From: Clostridiales bacterium DTU069
GTDB taxonomy: Bacteria > Bacillota > Clostridia > DSM-8532
Direction: 5' to 3'
Assembly (NCBI GenBank): GCA_001512485.1
Contig: LFRV01000079.1
Span: 58,491 to 122,490 of the forward strand
Length of the DNA stretch: 64,000 bases
This document shows positions 36,742-45,595 of this stretch, one piece after another. The position numbers were made by a program, and so were the translations under genes. Positions within the stretch are counted from its first letter, which is position 1. Each line of letters begins with the position of its first letter. The notes below the pieces were generated by a model. That model was given only the letters and a program-made list of their open reading frames with translations. It did no database searches and was not told where the DNA came from.

Positions 36742-37632
36742 ATGGCTTTCAAATCGGGTTTTGCAACAATTATCGGAAGGCCGAACGTTGGTAAGTCAAC
36801 GCTGTTGAATCTTTTAACCGGTGAGAAAATAGCTATAATGTCTGCTAAGCCGCAGACAACAAGAACCGCAATAAAAACGGTTGTTACAACCGACGAATAC
36901 CAGGTGGTTTTTATTGATACTCCCGGAATACACCGTCCTAAAAACAAGCTTGGGGATTATATGGTTAAATCCGCTATGTCTATGCTTGAAGGTGTAGACG
37001 TTATTGTGTATATGGTTGAAGCGACGGACAAAACAATAGGACACGGTGATTCAAAGATTATTGAAAGTCTTAAAGAGGTTAACACTCCTGTGCTTCTTCT
37101 TATTAACAAAATAGACCTTGTGGAAAAACCGGCGCTTTTGCCCCTTATTGATGCATACAGCAAAACTATGGATTTTGAGCAAATAATTCCTGTAAGCGCG
37201 ATAGATGCTTTAACAAGAGAAATTGTCATGTCCGAGGTTGTTAAGCTGCTTCCCGAGAGCGAACCGTATTTTCCTGCGGATATGCTGACCGATCAGCCTG
37301 AAAGGGTATTGATCCAGGAAATTATCAGAGAAAAGATATTAAATCTAATAAGCGATGAAGTGCCGCATGGCGTTGGTGTAGAGATAATAATCTACAAGGA
37401 AAATGAAGAAAAAGACTTACTGGAAATTCATGCAAACATATATTGTGAAAAGGACAGCCATAAGGGCATAATAATAGGAAAAAACGGGGATATGCTAAAG
37501 AAAATAGGTACTTATGCCCGGCAAGACGCGGAAAACATACTCGGTAAAAAAATATTCCTGAAATTATGGGTAAAAACAAAGGATGATTGGCGAAACAATG
37601 ATTATATCCTTAACCAGCTTGGTTACAAATAA
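36742..37632 (+). CDS. era: GTPase Era
   Basis: A 296-residue GTPase that binds the 3' end of 16S rRNA during 30S maturation. G1 GRPNVGKST, G3 DTPGIH and G4 NKID are in order. The C-terminal KH domain contains the GIIIGKNGDMLKKIG loop. The start has gggagag upstream. It belongs to the cdd-era-yqzL-recO neighbourhood, although here a DUF1846 gene is inserted before yqzL. Confidence 0.96.
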   Translation: MAFKSGFATIIGRPNVGKSTLLNLLTGEKIAIMSAKPQTTRTAIKTVVTTDEYQVVFIDTPGIHRPKNKLGDYMVKSAMSMLEGVDVIVYMVEATDKTIGHGDSKIIESLKEVNTPVLLLINKIDLVEKPALLPLIDAYSKTMDFEQIIPVSAIDALTREIVMSEVVKLLPESEPYFPADMLTDQPERVLIQEIIREKILNLISDEVPHGVGVEIIIYKENEEKDLLEIHANIYCEKDSHKGIIIGKNGDMLKKIGTYARQDAENILGKKIFLKLWVKTKDDWRNNDYILNQLGYK

Positions 37633-37641
37633 AAGCCTTCC

Positions 37642-37676
37642 GGTTTGCAGCCATGCCAAACCACCCGCTGTTTTTT
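37642..37676 (+). terminator. Weak candidate terminator after era
   Basis: ggtttg and caaacc form a 6-bp stem, and TTTTTT follows 8 bases later. Separation between stem and T run makes this doubtful. Confidence 0.3.
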
Positions 37677-37697
37677 CATGTCCAATGTTTTGCCCTC

Positions 37698-37727
37698 TTG
37701 TAATAAAATGATTTTCAATGATATACT
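37698..37727 (+). promoter_or_regulatory. Candidate promoter for the DUF1846 gene
   Basis: TTGTAA (37698-37703) and TATACT (37722-37727), spacing 18. It implies a leader of about 165 nt. Confidence 0.55.
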
Positions 37728-37751
37728 TATAAGGGCACTAAATACCATTTT

Positions 37752-37788
37752 ATGCGCCTCCGCCGTGAGGCGCATGTTTGTGCGGCGG
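37752..37788 (+). other. Hairpin with loop complementary to downstream sequence
   Basis: atgcgcctc / gaggcgcat is a perfect 9-bp stem with loop cgccgt. The stem end and loop (ccgccg, 37760-37765) can also pair with cggcgg (37783-37788), giving either a pseudoknot-like fold or two alternative hairpins in the DUF1846 leader. Confidence 0.45.
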
Positions 37789-37897
37789 TGATTGCTTTAC
37801 GATTGCATTTCCGGTTCCGATTCGCTGCCGGTGACCTGCAAACCTGTTTCAGCAAACGCCTGTGAAATCATTATTTGTTTTACTCAAGGAGGAAAAG

Positions 37898-39382
37898 ATG
37901 AACAGAATTGGGTTTGACAATGAAAAATACCTTAAGATGCAGTCCCAGGAGATACTTGACAGGATAGCGCAGTTTGGCGGCAAGCTGTACCTGGAGTTCG
38001 GCGGCAAACTTTTTGATGACTATCATGCATCAAGGGTACTTCCCGGATTTAAACCTGACAGTAAGGTAAAAATGCTGTTGCAGCTTAAGGATAAAGCAGA
38101 GATAGTTATTGCGATAAATGCGGATGATATAGAAAAAAGCAAGAGGCGCGGCGATCTTGGAATTACATATGATCTTGACGTTCTACGCTTAATTGATGCT
38201 TTTCGCGAGAGCGGATTATATGTGGGAAGTGTTGTGATAACCCGCTACAGTTCGCAGTTTGCGGCTGATCAGTTCCAGAAGCGACTGGTGAATCTTGGAA
38301 TAAAGGTTTACAAGCATTATCCGATTCCGGACTATCCGTCTAATATCCCGTTGATTGTCAGCGACGACGGATATGGCAAAAATGATTATATTGAAACATC
38401 ACGCTCCCTTGTCGTTATTACTGCTCCCGGTCCGGGAAGCGGCAAGATGGCGATATGCCTTTCACAGTTGTATCACGATTATAAACGCGGAAAGCGCGCG
38501 GGATATGCGAAGTTTGAAACATTCCCGATATGGAACCTTCCGCTGAAGCATCCCGTAAACCTGGCATATGAGGCGGCTACCACAGATCTTAACGATGTTA
38601 ATATGATAGATCCTTTCCACCTTGAGGCATATGGAGTGACGGCCGTAAATTACAACCGGGATATAGAGGTTTTCCCCGTATTAAATGCCATTTTCGAAAA
38701 AATCGCCGGAAAATCGCCTTATAAAAGCCCTACCGATATGGGCGTAAACATGGCAGGCAACTGTATAATTGATGATGAAGCTGTATGCAGGGCTTCCGAA
38801 CAGGAGATTATCAGAAGGTATTATAACACCCGCTGTGCCCAGCGCCAGGGTCTTGCCGAACGTGCAGAGGTTTACAGACTTGAGTTGTTGATGAACCAGT
38901 TGGGAATATCATCGAAGGATCGACCTGTTGTAGAAGCTGCTCTTCGCAGGGCGGAGGAAACAAAAGGACCGGCCGTGGCTTTGCAGTTGAATGACGGCAG
39001 GATTGTCACCGGAAAAACATCATCGCTGCTTGGTGCATCCGCGGCTCTTTTATTGAATGCTTTAAAGGAACTCGGTGGAATTCAGCATGATATACATTTG
39101 ATTTCGCCAATCGTAATTGAACCGATTCAGGTGCTGAAAGTGGAACATATGGGAAATCGCAACCCGCGTCTGCATACTGATGAAATACTGATGGCTCTGT
39201 CAATCTGCGCCGCTACGAATCCAACTGCCGCGCTGGCACTGCAGCAGCTTCCGAAACTGCGCGGCTGTGAAGCCCATTCTTCAGTGATTTTATCAAGAGT
39301 AGACGAAAACGTGTTTCAGAAGCTTGGAGTTAATATTACCTGCGAACCTCAATATCAGACAAACAAATTGTATCATCAATAG
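37898..39382 (+). CDS. DUF1846 domain-containing protein
   Basis: A 494-residue protein matching the DUF1846 family in length and in segments such as GFDNEKYLKMQS, GGKLYLEFGGKL, PGPGSGKMA and KYETFPIWNL-like KFETFPIWNL. The PGPGSGKM stretch recalls a phosphate-binding loop. The biochemical role of the family is not established. ATG 37898 is chosen because aaggagg precedes it; the frame opens earlier. It has its own promoter and a structured leader. Between era and yqzL it interrupts an order usually seen intact. Confidence 0.88.
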   Translation: MNRIGFDNEKYLKMQSQEILDRIAQFGGKLYLEFGGKLFDDYHASRVLPGFKPDSKVKMLLQLKDKAEIVIAINADDIEKSKRRGDLGITYDLDVLRLIDAFRESGLYVGSVVITRYSSQFAADQFQKRLVNLGIKVYKHYPIPDYPSNIPLIVSDDGYGKNDYIETSRSLVVITAPGPGSGKMAICLSQLYHDYKRGKRAGYAKFETFPIWNLPLKHPVNLAYEAATTDLNDVNMIDPFHLEAYGVTAVNYNRDIEVFPVLNAIFEKIAGKSPYKSPTDMGVNMAGNCIIDDEAVCRASEQEIIRRYYNTRCAQRQGLAERAEVYRLELLMNQLGISSKDRPVVEAALRRAEETKGPAVALQLNDGRIVTGKTSSLLGASAALLLNALKELGGIQHDIHLISPIVIEPIQVLKVEHMGNRNPRLHTDEILMALSICAATNPTAALALQQLPKLRGCEAHSSVILSRVDENVFQKLGVNITCEPQYQTNKLYHQ

Positions 39383-39482
39383 TGACGCAATTTCCCTCGC
39401 TTTTTGTTGGTTCTATCTGGTGTACATAAAACATTCACAACTGCGGAAAATAATAAAAACAGAAAGAAGTGAGGGAAAATTT

Positions 39483-39662
39483 ATGTTAAAGGATCTTGTC
39501 TGGCAAATGTTTAAAAATACCGGGAACATAGAATATTTTATTCAATACAGCAGGTTGAAAGAACATACTCCTGATTTTTATACGGAAGCAGGATCGGATA
39601 TTGTATTGGATGGTGAAAAATGTCATACGTCAAAACCAGAGGGATGGTTGTCCGGGAAATAG
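39483..39662 (+). CDS. yqzL: YqzL family small protein
   Basis: A 59-residue protein that starts MLKDLVWQMFKNTGNIE, the pattern of the YqzL family, found between era and recO in Firmicutes. Function unknown. The start is preceded by gaggga. Its 3' end overlaps the start of recO by 43 bases in another frame. The frame is open much further upstream, but only this part resembles the family. The ribosome site can pair with 39389-39402. Confidence 0.75.
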   Translation: MLKDLVWQMFKNTGNIEYFIQYSRLKEHTPDFYTEAGSDIVLDGEKCHTSKPEGWLSGK

Positions 39663-40363
39663 AAGTCGGAGACTATGATAAACTGATTACGGTTGTTACT
39701 GATGATCTGGGGAAAATATCGGTTTCGGCAAAAGGTACCCGCCGCAGCGGGAACCGTTTTTCCGCCGGAACACAGGTTTTCTCATATTGCGAATGGGTAC
39801 TTTATAAAGGGAAAAATACATACATATTGAATAGCTGCGACATTATCACATCATTTTACGAAATCAGAAAAGACTTATCTCTTCTCGCGTATTCGGCCCA
39901 TATGCTTGATATACTTCAGGATACGACGTATGAAAACCAGCCTGCGAAAGAACCGTTAACCCTGCTTCTTTATGCATTGAACGCTTTATCCCGCCAAAAC
40001 AGGGAGCCCGAACTTATTGTTAGGGTATTTTCACTAAAGCTGGTTCAGATAATGGGTTTTGCCCCGTCTTTGAACGGATGCCGCCTGTGCGGGACAAAAA
40101 AGATAGATGATATATATTTCAGCTTTGATAAATGCGGTTTTACCTGCGAAGAATGCAGGAAACAAACGAACGATGCGGTAAAAATAAAACTGGGCGCCGC
40201 GAAAGCGTTAATTTATGTGATATGCGCAGAAATAAAGGATGCGTTCTCGTTTAATCTTTCAAGCGATGCCTTAAAGGACTTTTCGGAGGTTGTGGATAAA
40301 TACCTGGATAACTGCCTGGGAAAAAGATACCAAAAGCTATCGTTCCTGAAAGGCATAGAATGA
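39620..40363 (+). CDS. recO: DNA repair protein RecO
   Basis: A 247-residue recombination mediator that loads RecA with RecR. N-terminal OB-fold (TRGMVVREIEVGDYDKLI, VSAKGTRRSGNRF), a helical part, and a four-cysteine zinc site near the C-terminus (CRLCG ... CGFTCEEC). ATG 39620 lies inside yqzL, with ggatggt upstream, which suggests translational coupling. Confidence 0.95.
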   Translation: MSYVKTRGMVVREIEVGDYDKLITVVTDDLGKISVSAKGTRRSGNRFSAGTQVFSYCEWVLYKGKNTYILNSCDIITSFYEIRKDLSLLAYSAHMLDILQDTTYENQPAKEPLTLLLYALNALSRQNREPELIVRVFSLKLVQIMGFAPSLNGCRLCGTKKIDDIYFSFDKCGFTCEECRKQTNDAVKIKLGAAKALIYVICAEIKDAFSFNLSSDALKDFSEVVDKYLDNCLGKRYQKLSFLKGIE

Positions 40364-40373
40364 AAATTTTCTC

Positions 40374-40402
40374 TTGTTTTACCGGACGGGTTGTGTTAGA
40401 AT
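40374..40402 (+). promoter_or_regulatory. Sigma-A promoter for secG
   Basis: TTGTTT (40374-40379) and TAGAAT (40397-40402) with a 17-base spacer, beginning 10 bases after the recO stop. Confidence 0.65.
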
Positions 40403-40470
40403 ATAACGAGGCGCAAAATATCCCCGCTTTCGTAAGAGGCGGATGTAATAAATTGTTTGGAGGCTTGACA

Positions 40471-40704
40471 ATGAATATTGCTGTAAACATTGTCCATATC
40501 ATTATATGCATTGGAATTATCGCGGTTGTTCTGCTGCAGTCCGGGCGTTCGGCCGGTTTAAGCGGAGCTATTGCCGGTGGCGCGGAAACGTTTTTTGGAA
40601 AGAACAAGGGCAGGACAATAGACGCAATGCTTAGTAAATATACAGGCGTAGCGGCGATATTGTTTCTCATAACATCAATAGTGCTTACATTGCTGCTGAA
40701 ATAA
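40471..40704 (+). CDS. secG: Preprotein translocase subunit SecG
   Basis: A 77-residue membrane protein with two hydrophobic helices (about 4-22 and 54-75) and the conserved loop LLQSGRSAGLSGAIAGG between them, ending KNKGRTIDAMLSK. SecG supports SecYE-driven protein export. ATG 40471 follows ggagg by 9 bases; the longer frame from 40360 runs through the promoter and is not used. A strong terminator follows, so the gene is monocistronic. Confidence 0.95.
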   Translation: MNIAVNIVHIIICIGIIAVVLLQSGRSAGLSGAIAGGAETFFGKNKGRTIDAMLSKYTGVAAILFLITSIVLTLLLK

Positions 40705-40721
40705 CCGTATACTTAAATAAG

Positions 40722-40754
40722 ACTGTACATGCTTAAGCCATGTACGGTTTTTTT
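40722..40754 (+). terminator. Intrinsic terminator after secG
   Basis: actgtacatg and catgtacggt form a 10-bp stem (one G-U pair) with a 7-nt loop, followed by seven T residues. Confidence 0.9.
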
Positions 40755-40790
40755 ATTTAAAAGCAAAAGAGCGGAATGGAAAGGAGTATT

Positions 40791-42770
40791 ATGCGTCGTT
40801 TTAAGCTGAAATCCGATTACAGGCCTTCAGGGGATCAGCCCGAGGCGATTAAGAGCCTTGTCGACTCGATTAATATGGGCAAGAAACATCAGACGCTCCT
40901 GGGGGTAACAGGTTCGGGTAAAACTTTTACAATTGCGAATGTAATAGAGCACGTACAGAAACCTACGCTCGTGATAGCGCATAATAAAACCCTTGCGGCC
41001 CAGTTATGCCTGGAATTCCGCGAATTTTTCCCCGATAACGCGGTGGAGTATTTTGTGAGCTACTATGATTATTACCAGCCTGAAGCCTATATACCCTCTA
41101 CCGATACTTATATTGAAAAGGACGCTTCGATAAACGATGAAATAGATAATCTCAGGCACTCGGCTACAGCATCGCTGTTCGAGCGAAGGGATGTGATAAT
41201 CGTAGCAAGTGTATCCTGCATATACGGCCTTGGAGATCCGGAAGATTATACCGAATTAATGCTGTCATTGAGACCGGGAATGCGAAAGGACCGGGATGAA
41301 GTCATAAAAAAACTCGTGGACATACAGTATACCCGCAATCAGATAGATTTCAGGAGAGGAACTTTCAGGGTAAAAGGAGATGTGCTTGACATATTTCCCG
41401 CTTCTTCATCGGGAAGTATATTACGCGTTGAATTCTTCGGGGATGAAATTGAACGAATTACCGAAATAGATCCGTTAACCGGAGAAATAATAGGGATGAG
41501 AACGCATATAGCGGTATTCCCCGCATCGCATTATGCCACAACAAGAGCAAAAATGGAGCGCGCGATAAAATCAATCGAGGCTGAACTTGAAGAACGGCTG
41601 AAATATTTCAGGGAAAACGGCAAGCTTCTGGAAGCGCAAAGGCTTGAGCAGCGTACGCGCTATGATCTTGAGATGATGCGCGAGGTTGGGTTCTGTTCGG
41701 GCATTGAAAATTATTCAAGGCATATAAGCGGGAGAGCGCCGGGAACCGCTCCATATACATTAATTGACTATTTCCCTGAGGATTATCTTCTGGTTATTGA
41801 CGAGTCTCATGTGACGATACCGCAAATAGGCGCGATGTACAACGGTGACCGTTCAAGGAAAGAAGCGCTTGTGGAATACGGTTTTCGCCTTCCATCCGCA
41901 TATGACAACAGGCCGCTGATGTTTTCCGAATTCGAGGAGCGCGTAAACCAGGTAATTTATGTAAGTGCCACACCGGGCAAATACGAGCGCGAAAAATCGA
42001 AAACAGTTGTCGAACAGATTATCAGGCCAACAGGGCTGGTTGACCCCGAGGTTATAGTCAAACCCGTCAAGGGACAGGTTGACGACCTGATCGAACAAAT
42101 TCGAATTTGCGTTGAACGAAATGAACGGGTTCTTGTAACAACTCTTACAAAAAGAATGGCGGAAGACCTGACAAACTACCTCAGAGATTTGGACATAAAA
42201 GTGCGTTACCTGCATTCGGATGTTGAAACGCTGGAACGGATGGAAATTATCAGGGATTTGCGGCTTGGGGTTTTTGATGTGCTCGTTGGAATTAATCTGT
42301 TGCGTGAGGGCCTTGACCTGCCTGAAGTATCCCTTGTGGCAATCCTTGATGCCGACAAGGAAGGATTTCTCCGTTCGGAAACCTCACTGATACAGACTAT
42401 AGGGAGAGCCGCGAGAAATGTGAACGGAAAAGTTATAATGTATGCCGATAACATGACCGGTTCAATGCAAAGAGCAATAAGCGAAACGAACAGGCGCAGG
42501 CATAAGCAGTTGGAATATAACAGAAAAATGGGAATAACCCCTAAAACGATACAAAAATCGGTGCATGACGTGATTGAAACCCTTAAGGTCGCCGAAGACA
42601 GTGCACAGTTCAAGGTTGATGATTTCAGGACAATATACAAAGACAAGTCTTTGGAAGTTATTATCAAGCAATTAACATCGGAAATGAAGGAAGCCGCGAG
42701 AAAACTCGAATTTGAAAAAGCGGCGGAACTGCGGGATCAAATAGAAATGCTGACGAAAAACAAGAGATAA
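40791..42770 (+). CDS. uvrB: Excinuclease ABC subunit B
   Basis: A 659-residue nucleotide-excision repair helicase-like protein. Walker [10 protein letters not shown], the beta-hairpin region [24 protein letters not shown] box, the helicase motif QTIGRAARN, and a C-terminal UVR domain ([19 protein letters not shown]) that contacts UvrC. ATG 40791, just after aaaggag, is preferred to ATG 40776, which overlaps that ribosome site. uvrA and uvrC are not in the window. Confidence 0.97.
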   Translation: MRRFKLKSDYRPSGDQPEAIKSLVDSINMGKKHQTLLGVTGSGKTFTIANVIEHVQKPTLVIAHNKTLAAQLCLEFREFFPDNAVEYFVSYYDYYQPEAYIPSTDTYIEKDASINDEIDNLRHSATASLFERRDVIIVASVSCIYGLGDPEDYTELMLSLRPGMRKDRDEVIKKLVDIQYTRNQIDFRRGTFRVKGDVLDIFPASSSGSILRVEFFGDEIERITEIDPLTGEIIGMRTHIAVFPASHYATTRAKMERAIKSIEAELEERLKYFRENGKLLEAQRLEQRTRYDLEMMREVGFCSGIENYSRHISGRAPGTAPYTLIDYFPEDYLLVIDESHVTIPQIGAMYNGDRSRKEALVEYGFRLPSAYDNRPLMFSEFEERVNQVIYVSATPGKYEREKSKTVVEQIIRPTGLVDPEVIVKPVKGQVDDLIEQIRICVERNERVLVTTLTKRMAEDLTNYLRDLDIKVRYLHSDVETLERMEIIRDLRLGVFDVLVGINLLREGLDLPEVSLVAILDADKEGFLRSETSLIQTIGRAARNVNGKVIMYADNMTGSMQRAISETNRRRHKQLEYNRKMGITPKTIQKSVHDVIETLKVAEDSAQFKVDDFRTIYKDKSLEVIIKQLTSEMKEAARKLEFEKAAELRDQIEMLTKNKR

Positions 42771-42826
42771 TGGATTATTAAGGTATTCCCCATAATACAG
42801 TTTTTGATGCGATTTGGAAGGAGTTA

Positions 42827-43549
42827 ATGATGGGCAGCAAGATGCTTCCGGAAAACATCAACAGTTCCTGGTATGATTTTCTAAACGGCGGAGGCCTCGA
42901 AATGATTGACGAAATCGCCGCCAAAACAGGCGAAAATATAAACCCTGAAGCTGATAAGGTTTTACGCTTTTTAAAGGTTAATCTGGAAAATGTTAAAGTT
43001 ATAATTTTGGGTCAGGATCCGTATCCACAGAAGGGAATAGCGACAGGCAGAGCATTTGAGGTGGGCGGCCTTACGTCATGGCAGCAAAGCTTCAGGCAGG
43101 TTTCTCTTAAAAACATCGTCAGGCTTATACATAAAAGCTATAACCGGGTTTCTTCGTACGAGGACATACTCCCGTTCAAACAGATACAAAGAGAGGTAGA
43201 AACGGGCAGGTTCCCGATACTGCCACCTGGCAAGCTGTTTGAATCATGGGAAAATCAGGGCGTGTTGCTGCTTAACACTTCTTTTACGTGCATTCCCGGT
43301 GTTCCCGGCAGCCATGGGCATTTATGGCATGAGTTTTCCTGCAGGCTTTTATCTTACATATCTTCGCGGATTGTATGCCATTGGTTTCTTTGGGGAAAAA
43401 GTCCACAGCAGAGAATAAAGCATATTAAAAAGGGAATATTTCATATTTCAAGGCATCCGATGTTATGCTCTTCAAAATATGATGACGATTTCTTAAAATC
43501 CGATTGCTTCTTGAAGACATTTGCTATCATAAACTGGCTTGGATCGTAA
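42827..43549 (+). CDS. ung: Uracil-DNA glycosylase, divergent family 1
   Basis: A 240-residue protein with the UNG water-activating motif ILGQDPYP and the uracil-binding LLLNTSFT. In the place of the usual HPSPLS motif there is RHPMLCSS: the His-Pro is kept but the following Ser-Pro is lost. The middle part, including a segment rich in Lys/Arg, is unusual. It should excise uracil from DNA; the changed intercalation loop may alter affinity. A second ATG 3 bases later is possible. It is 57 bases after uvrB, so the two repair genes may be co-transcribed. Confidence 0.82.
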   Translation: MMGSKMLPENINSSWYDFLNGGGLEMIDEIAAKTGENINPEADKVLRFLKVNLENVKVIILGQDPYPQKGIATGRAFEVGGLTSWQQSFRQVSLKNIVRLIHKSYNRVSSYEDILPFKQIQREVETGRFPILPPGKLFESWENQGVLLLNTSFTCIPGVPGSHGHLWHEFSCRLLSYISSRIVCHWFLWGKSPQQRIKHIKKGIFHISRHPMLCSSKYDDDFLKSDCFLKTFAIINWLGS

Positions 43550-43613
43550 ATATTACATAGTTCTCAATTCCTCTATTTGTCTTGAGCGGTATTCTAAAAT
43601 CCGCTTTCTTTTC

Positions 43614-43643
43614 GCATAATTTTTTTGCGCTTCGGTTAACTTA
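43614..43643 (+). promoter_or_regulatory. Candidate sigma-F/sigma-G-type promoter for spoIVB
   Basis: GCATA (43614-43618), 15 bases, then GGTTAACTTA (43634-43643). This fits the forespore pattern GYATA-N15-GGNNANANTR at all but one position. spoIVB of B. subtilis is forespore-expressed, which supports but does not prove this call. Confidence 0.4.
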
Positions 43644-43750
43644 AGAACACCCGTATTCATAAATCTTTTGAATACACAGTTAATTACGGCCGACAGATCA
43701 CCGGCCTAATGTTAAGATGCCGTAAAAGTTTTCCGACTGGAGCGTGTAAA

Positions 43751-45016
43751 ATGAGAAAAAAGAATCCCATTTTCAGGTTTTGTTTTTTACTGCTTACTGT
43801 TATTGTAACGGTTCTTATATCTATAATAGCGTTCACTCCGAGCCAAATGACGGTTCTTGCCGGACAGGAATATCGGGTTGAATTTTTTTCTCCTTTTCAA
43901 CTGCAGCTTTCGACGCAAACAAGCGGGATAAGGATAGAAAAACTGGATGACGCTGCTAAAAATTCGTCATTTACAATGCCTTACACGATTGAATGCACAC
44001 AGTACGGGCAGAAAAGAATACGGCTCAGTTTGTTTGGAATAGTTCCCGTAAAAGATATAGAAGTAAACGCTATTCCGTCAAAAGAGCTTATAGTATGCGG
44101 CAATACCGTAGGAATAAAATTATATGTAAAAGGAATTCTCGTAGTCGGCGTATCCGGTGTGGTCACTCCCGACGGAAAGGAAGTCATACCCGTAAAAGAT
44201 ACCGGTCTGGAGCCGGGGGATTTTATCATTGAAGCGAACAACAAAAAGCTTGAGAAAATAACCGATCTTTCAAAAATAGTCGAGCAGTCGGGAGCAAATC
44301 CTGTACAGATAAAATTTATCCATGATAACCGGATAATGTACTCACAGGTTACCCCCGCGCAGTGCGTCGAAGATGGCAAATACCGGCTCGGGATTTGGGT
44401 AAGGGACAGTACGGCGGGAATAGGCACGCTGACGTATATCGAAGAAGAAACAGGGAAATTTGGGGCGCTGGGACATGGCATAACCGATATTGATACGGGA
44501 ATAATGATGCCTGTCAAAAGGGGGGAATTGTTAAAATCGTCCGTATACGGCATAAGAAAGGGGCTGCAGGGAACACCGGGAGAACTGCAGGGCGATTTTC
44601 TGGATAGTCAGGAGGTAATTGGCGACATATACTGGAATACGGCTTTCGGGGTATATGGAAAAATCAGAAGCGATGCGTTAAATGATTTGGCCGGCAGAAA
44701 GTACCCGGTGGGAACGAGAAGTGTTGTGAAGGAAGGGCCGGCGTATATCCTTTCGAATATACACGGAGAAGAAATTGAAGAATTCAGTGTTGAAATTCAA
44801 AAAGTAGTAAGGAAAAATCTGTCCGGTCCGAAAAGCATGATCCTTAAAATTACCGATCCGAGGCTTCTTGGAGAGACGGGCGGAATCATACAGGGGATGT
44901 CGGGAAGCCCGATTATCCAGGACGGCAAAATAGTAGGAGCGGTAACGCATGTGCTTGTAAATGATCCCTCCCGCGGATACGGCATTTTCATTGACACAAT
45001 GCTCGGCATGAATTAG
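43751..45016 (+). CDS. spoIVB: Stage IV sporulation serine protease SpoIVB
   Basis: A 421-residue S55 protease. Residues about 10-32 form a signal anchor. A PDZ domain follows (VSGVVTPDGKEVIPVKDTG, LEPGDFIIEANNKK). The C-terminal protease domain holds GALGHGITD (His) and GMSGSPII with the nucleophile Ser, followed by GAVTHVLVNDPSRGYGIF, very close to B. subtilis SpoIVB. It is secreted from the forespore and triggers sigma-K activation by cleaving SpoIVFA. ATG 43751 follows ggag by 8 bases. spo0A, its usual neighbour, is not present. It shows that the organism descends from spore formers. Confidence 0.95.
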   Translation: MRKKNPIFRFCFLLLTVIVTVLISIIAFTPSQMTVLAGQEYRVEFFSPFQLQLSTQTSGIRIEKLDDAAKNSSFTMPYTIECTQYGQKRIRLSLFGIVPVKDIEVNAIPSKELIVCGNTVGIKLYVKGILVVGVSGVVTPDGKEVIPVKDTGLEPGDFIIEANNKKLEKITDLSKIVEQSGANPVQIKFIHDNRIMYSQVTPAQCVEDGKYRLGIWVRDSTAGIGTLTYIEEETGKFGALGHGITDIDTGIMMPVKRGELLKSSVYGIRKGLQGTPGELQGDFLDSQEVIGDIYWNTAFGVYGKIRSDALNDLAGRKYPVGTRSVVKEGPAYILSNIHGEEIEEFSVEIQKVVRKNLSGPKSMILKITDPRLLGETGGIIQGMSGSPIIQDGKIVGAVTHVLVNDPSRGYGIFIDTMLGMN

Positions 45017-45057
45017 AACAACCTGCTGAACAATTACTGCGAATTCATGCTGTAAAC

Positions 45058-45125
45058 CAGCGGGTGGTTCGGGCGCTTTCGGTGACGACGGGCGACATGC
45101 TTCGAAGCCCTGCTGCCTACAGGTA
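45058..45125 (+). repeat. 68-bp truncated copy of the RNA candidate's 5' part
   Basis: Identical to 45374-45441 at 66 of 68 positions. The match ends exactly in the GTAA tetraloop region of the full copy, and 3' pairing partners are missing. It is probably a non-functional duplicate. Confidence 0.9.
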
Positions 45126-45134
45126 CTTCCTTTT

Positions 45135-45339
45135 GAACTATTGTACAATAACGTCAACAAGGAGCTTCATTTGCAAGAGCTATACAGTTCAGCTCGGGCA
45201 AGTCGAAACTCGCAAAAATGCTTCAGAATAATTTTTGCAGGAAGCATTTTCGCTCAAACAGTCGACTTGCTTATCCTCGCTCTGACTGTATATCTCTAAG
45301 CTTCATTCCGCTATAGTATCCGTTATTGCACAATAGTTC
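45135..45339. mobile_element. MITE-like element with 19-bp terminal inverted repeats
   Basis: The ends, gaactattgtacaataacg (45135-45153) and cgttattgcacaatagttc (45321-45339), are inverted at 18 of 19 positions. The 205-bp interior is largely an imperfect hairpin: tatacagt and gcaagtcga segments re-occur inverted on the right, and an inner 12- to 13-bp stem around gaagcattttcgc is visible. No ORF is present. It lies between the two copies of the 68-bp repeat. Target-site duplication is not clear, and it could instead be a folded regulatory RNA. Confidence 0.6.
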
Positions 45340-45373
45340 TTCCGAGTAGCCCGTGAGAGTTACGCCGAAAAGA

Positions 45374-45573
45374 CAGCGGGTGGTTCGGGCGCTTTCGGTG
45401 ACGACGGGCGATATGCTTCGAAGCCCTGCTGCCCACAGGTAACTGTGGAGCGGGTTAATGAGCGACCCGGGATATGAAGACCTCTACGTAAACGTAAAAC
45501 ATGATCTAAAGAATGTTGCCGGTAGGTGCTTTGTCGCCCCAGGAACCCGAAACACCCGAACCAGGACCCGCGG
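45374..45573 (+). ncRNA. Structured noncoding RNA candidate (about 200 nt)
   Basis: The ends pair over long range: gcgggt (45376-45381) with acccgc (45566-45571), ggttcggg (45382-45389) with cccgaacc (45555-45562), tttcgg (45393-45398) with ccgaaa (45547-45552), a 20-bp helix interrupted by a bulge and a small internal loop. Inside are ccacag-GTAA-ctgtgg (45433-45448, a GNRA tetraloop hairpin), cgggt/acccg (45451-45469) and a gggc/gccc hairpin. The GC content is above that of nearby intergenic DNA. It has no good ORF. The size and setting in a Clostridium-like genome recall families such as raiA, but I cannot verify a match. Confidence 0.6.
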
Positions 45574-45595
45574 GAATAGTGTGCAAACTAGTTTC

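Noticed and set aside
40360-40470. Longer secG start
   Set aside because: The extension runs through a good promoter, and SecG homologues begin at the ATG after ggagg.
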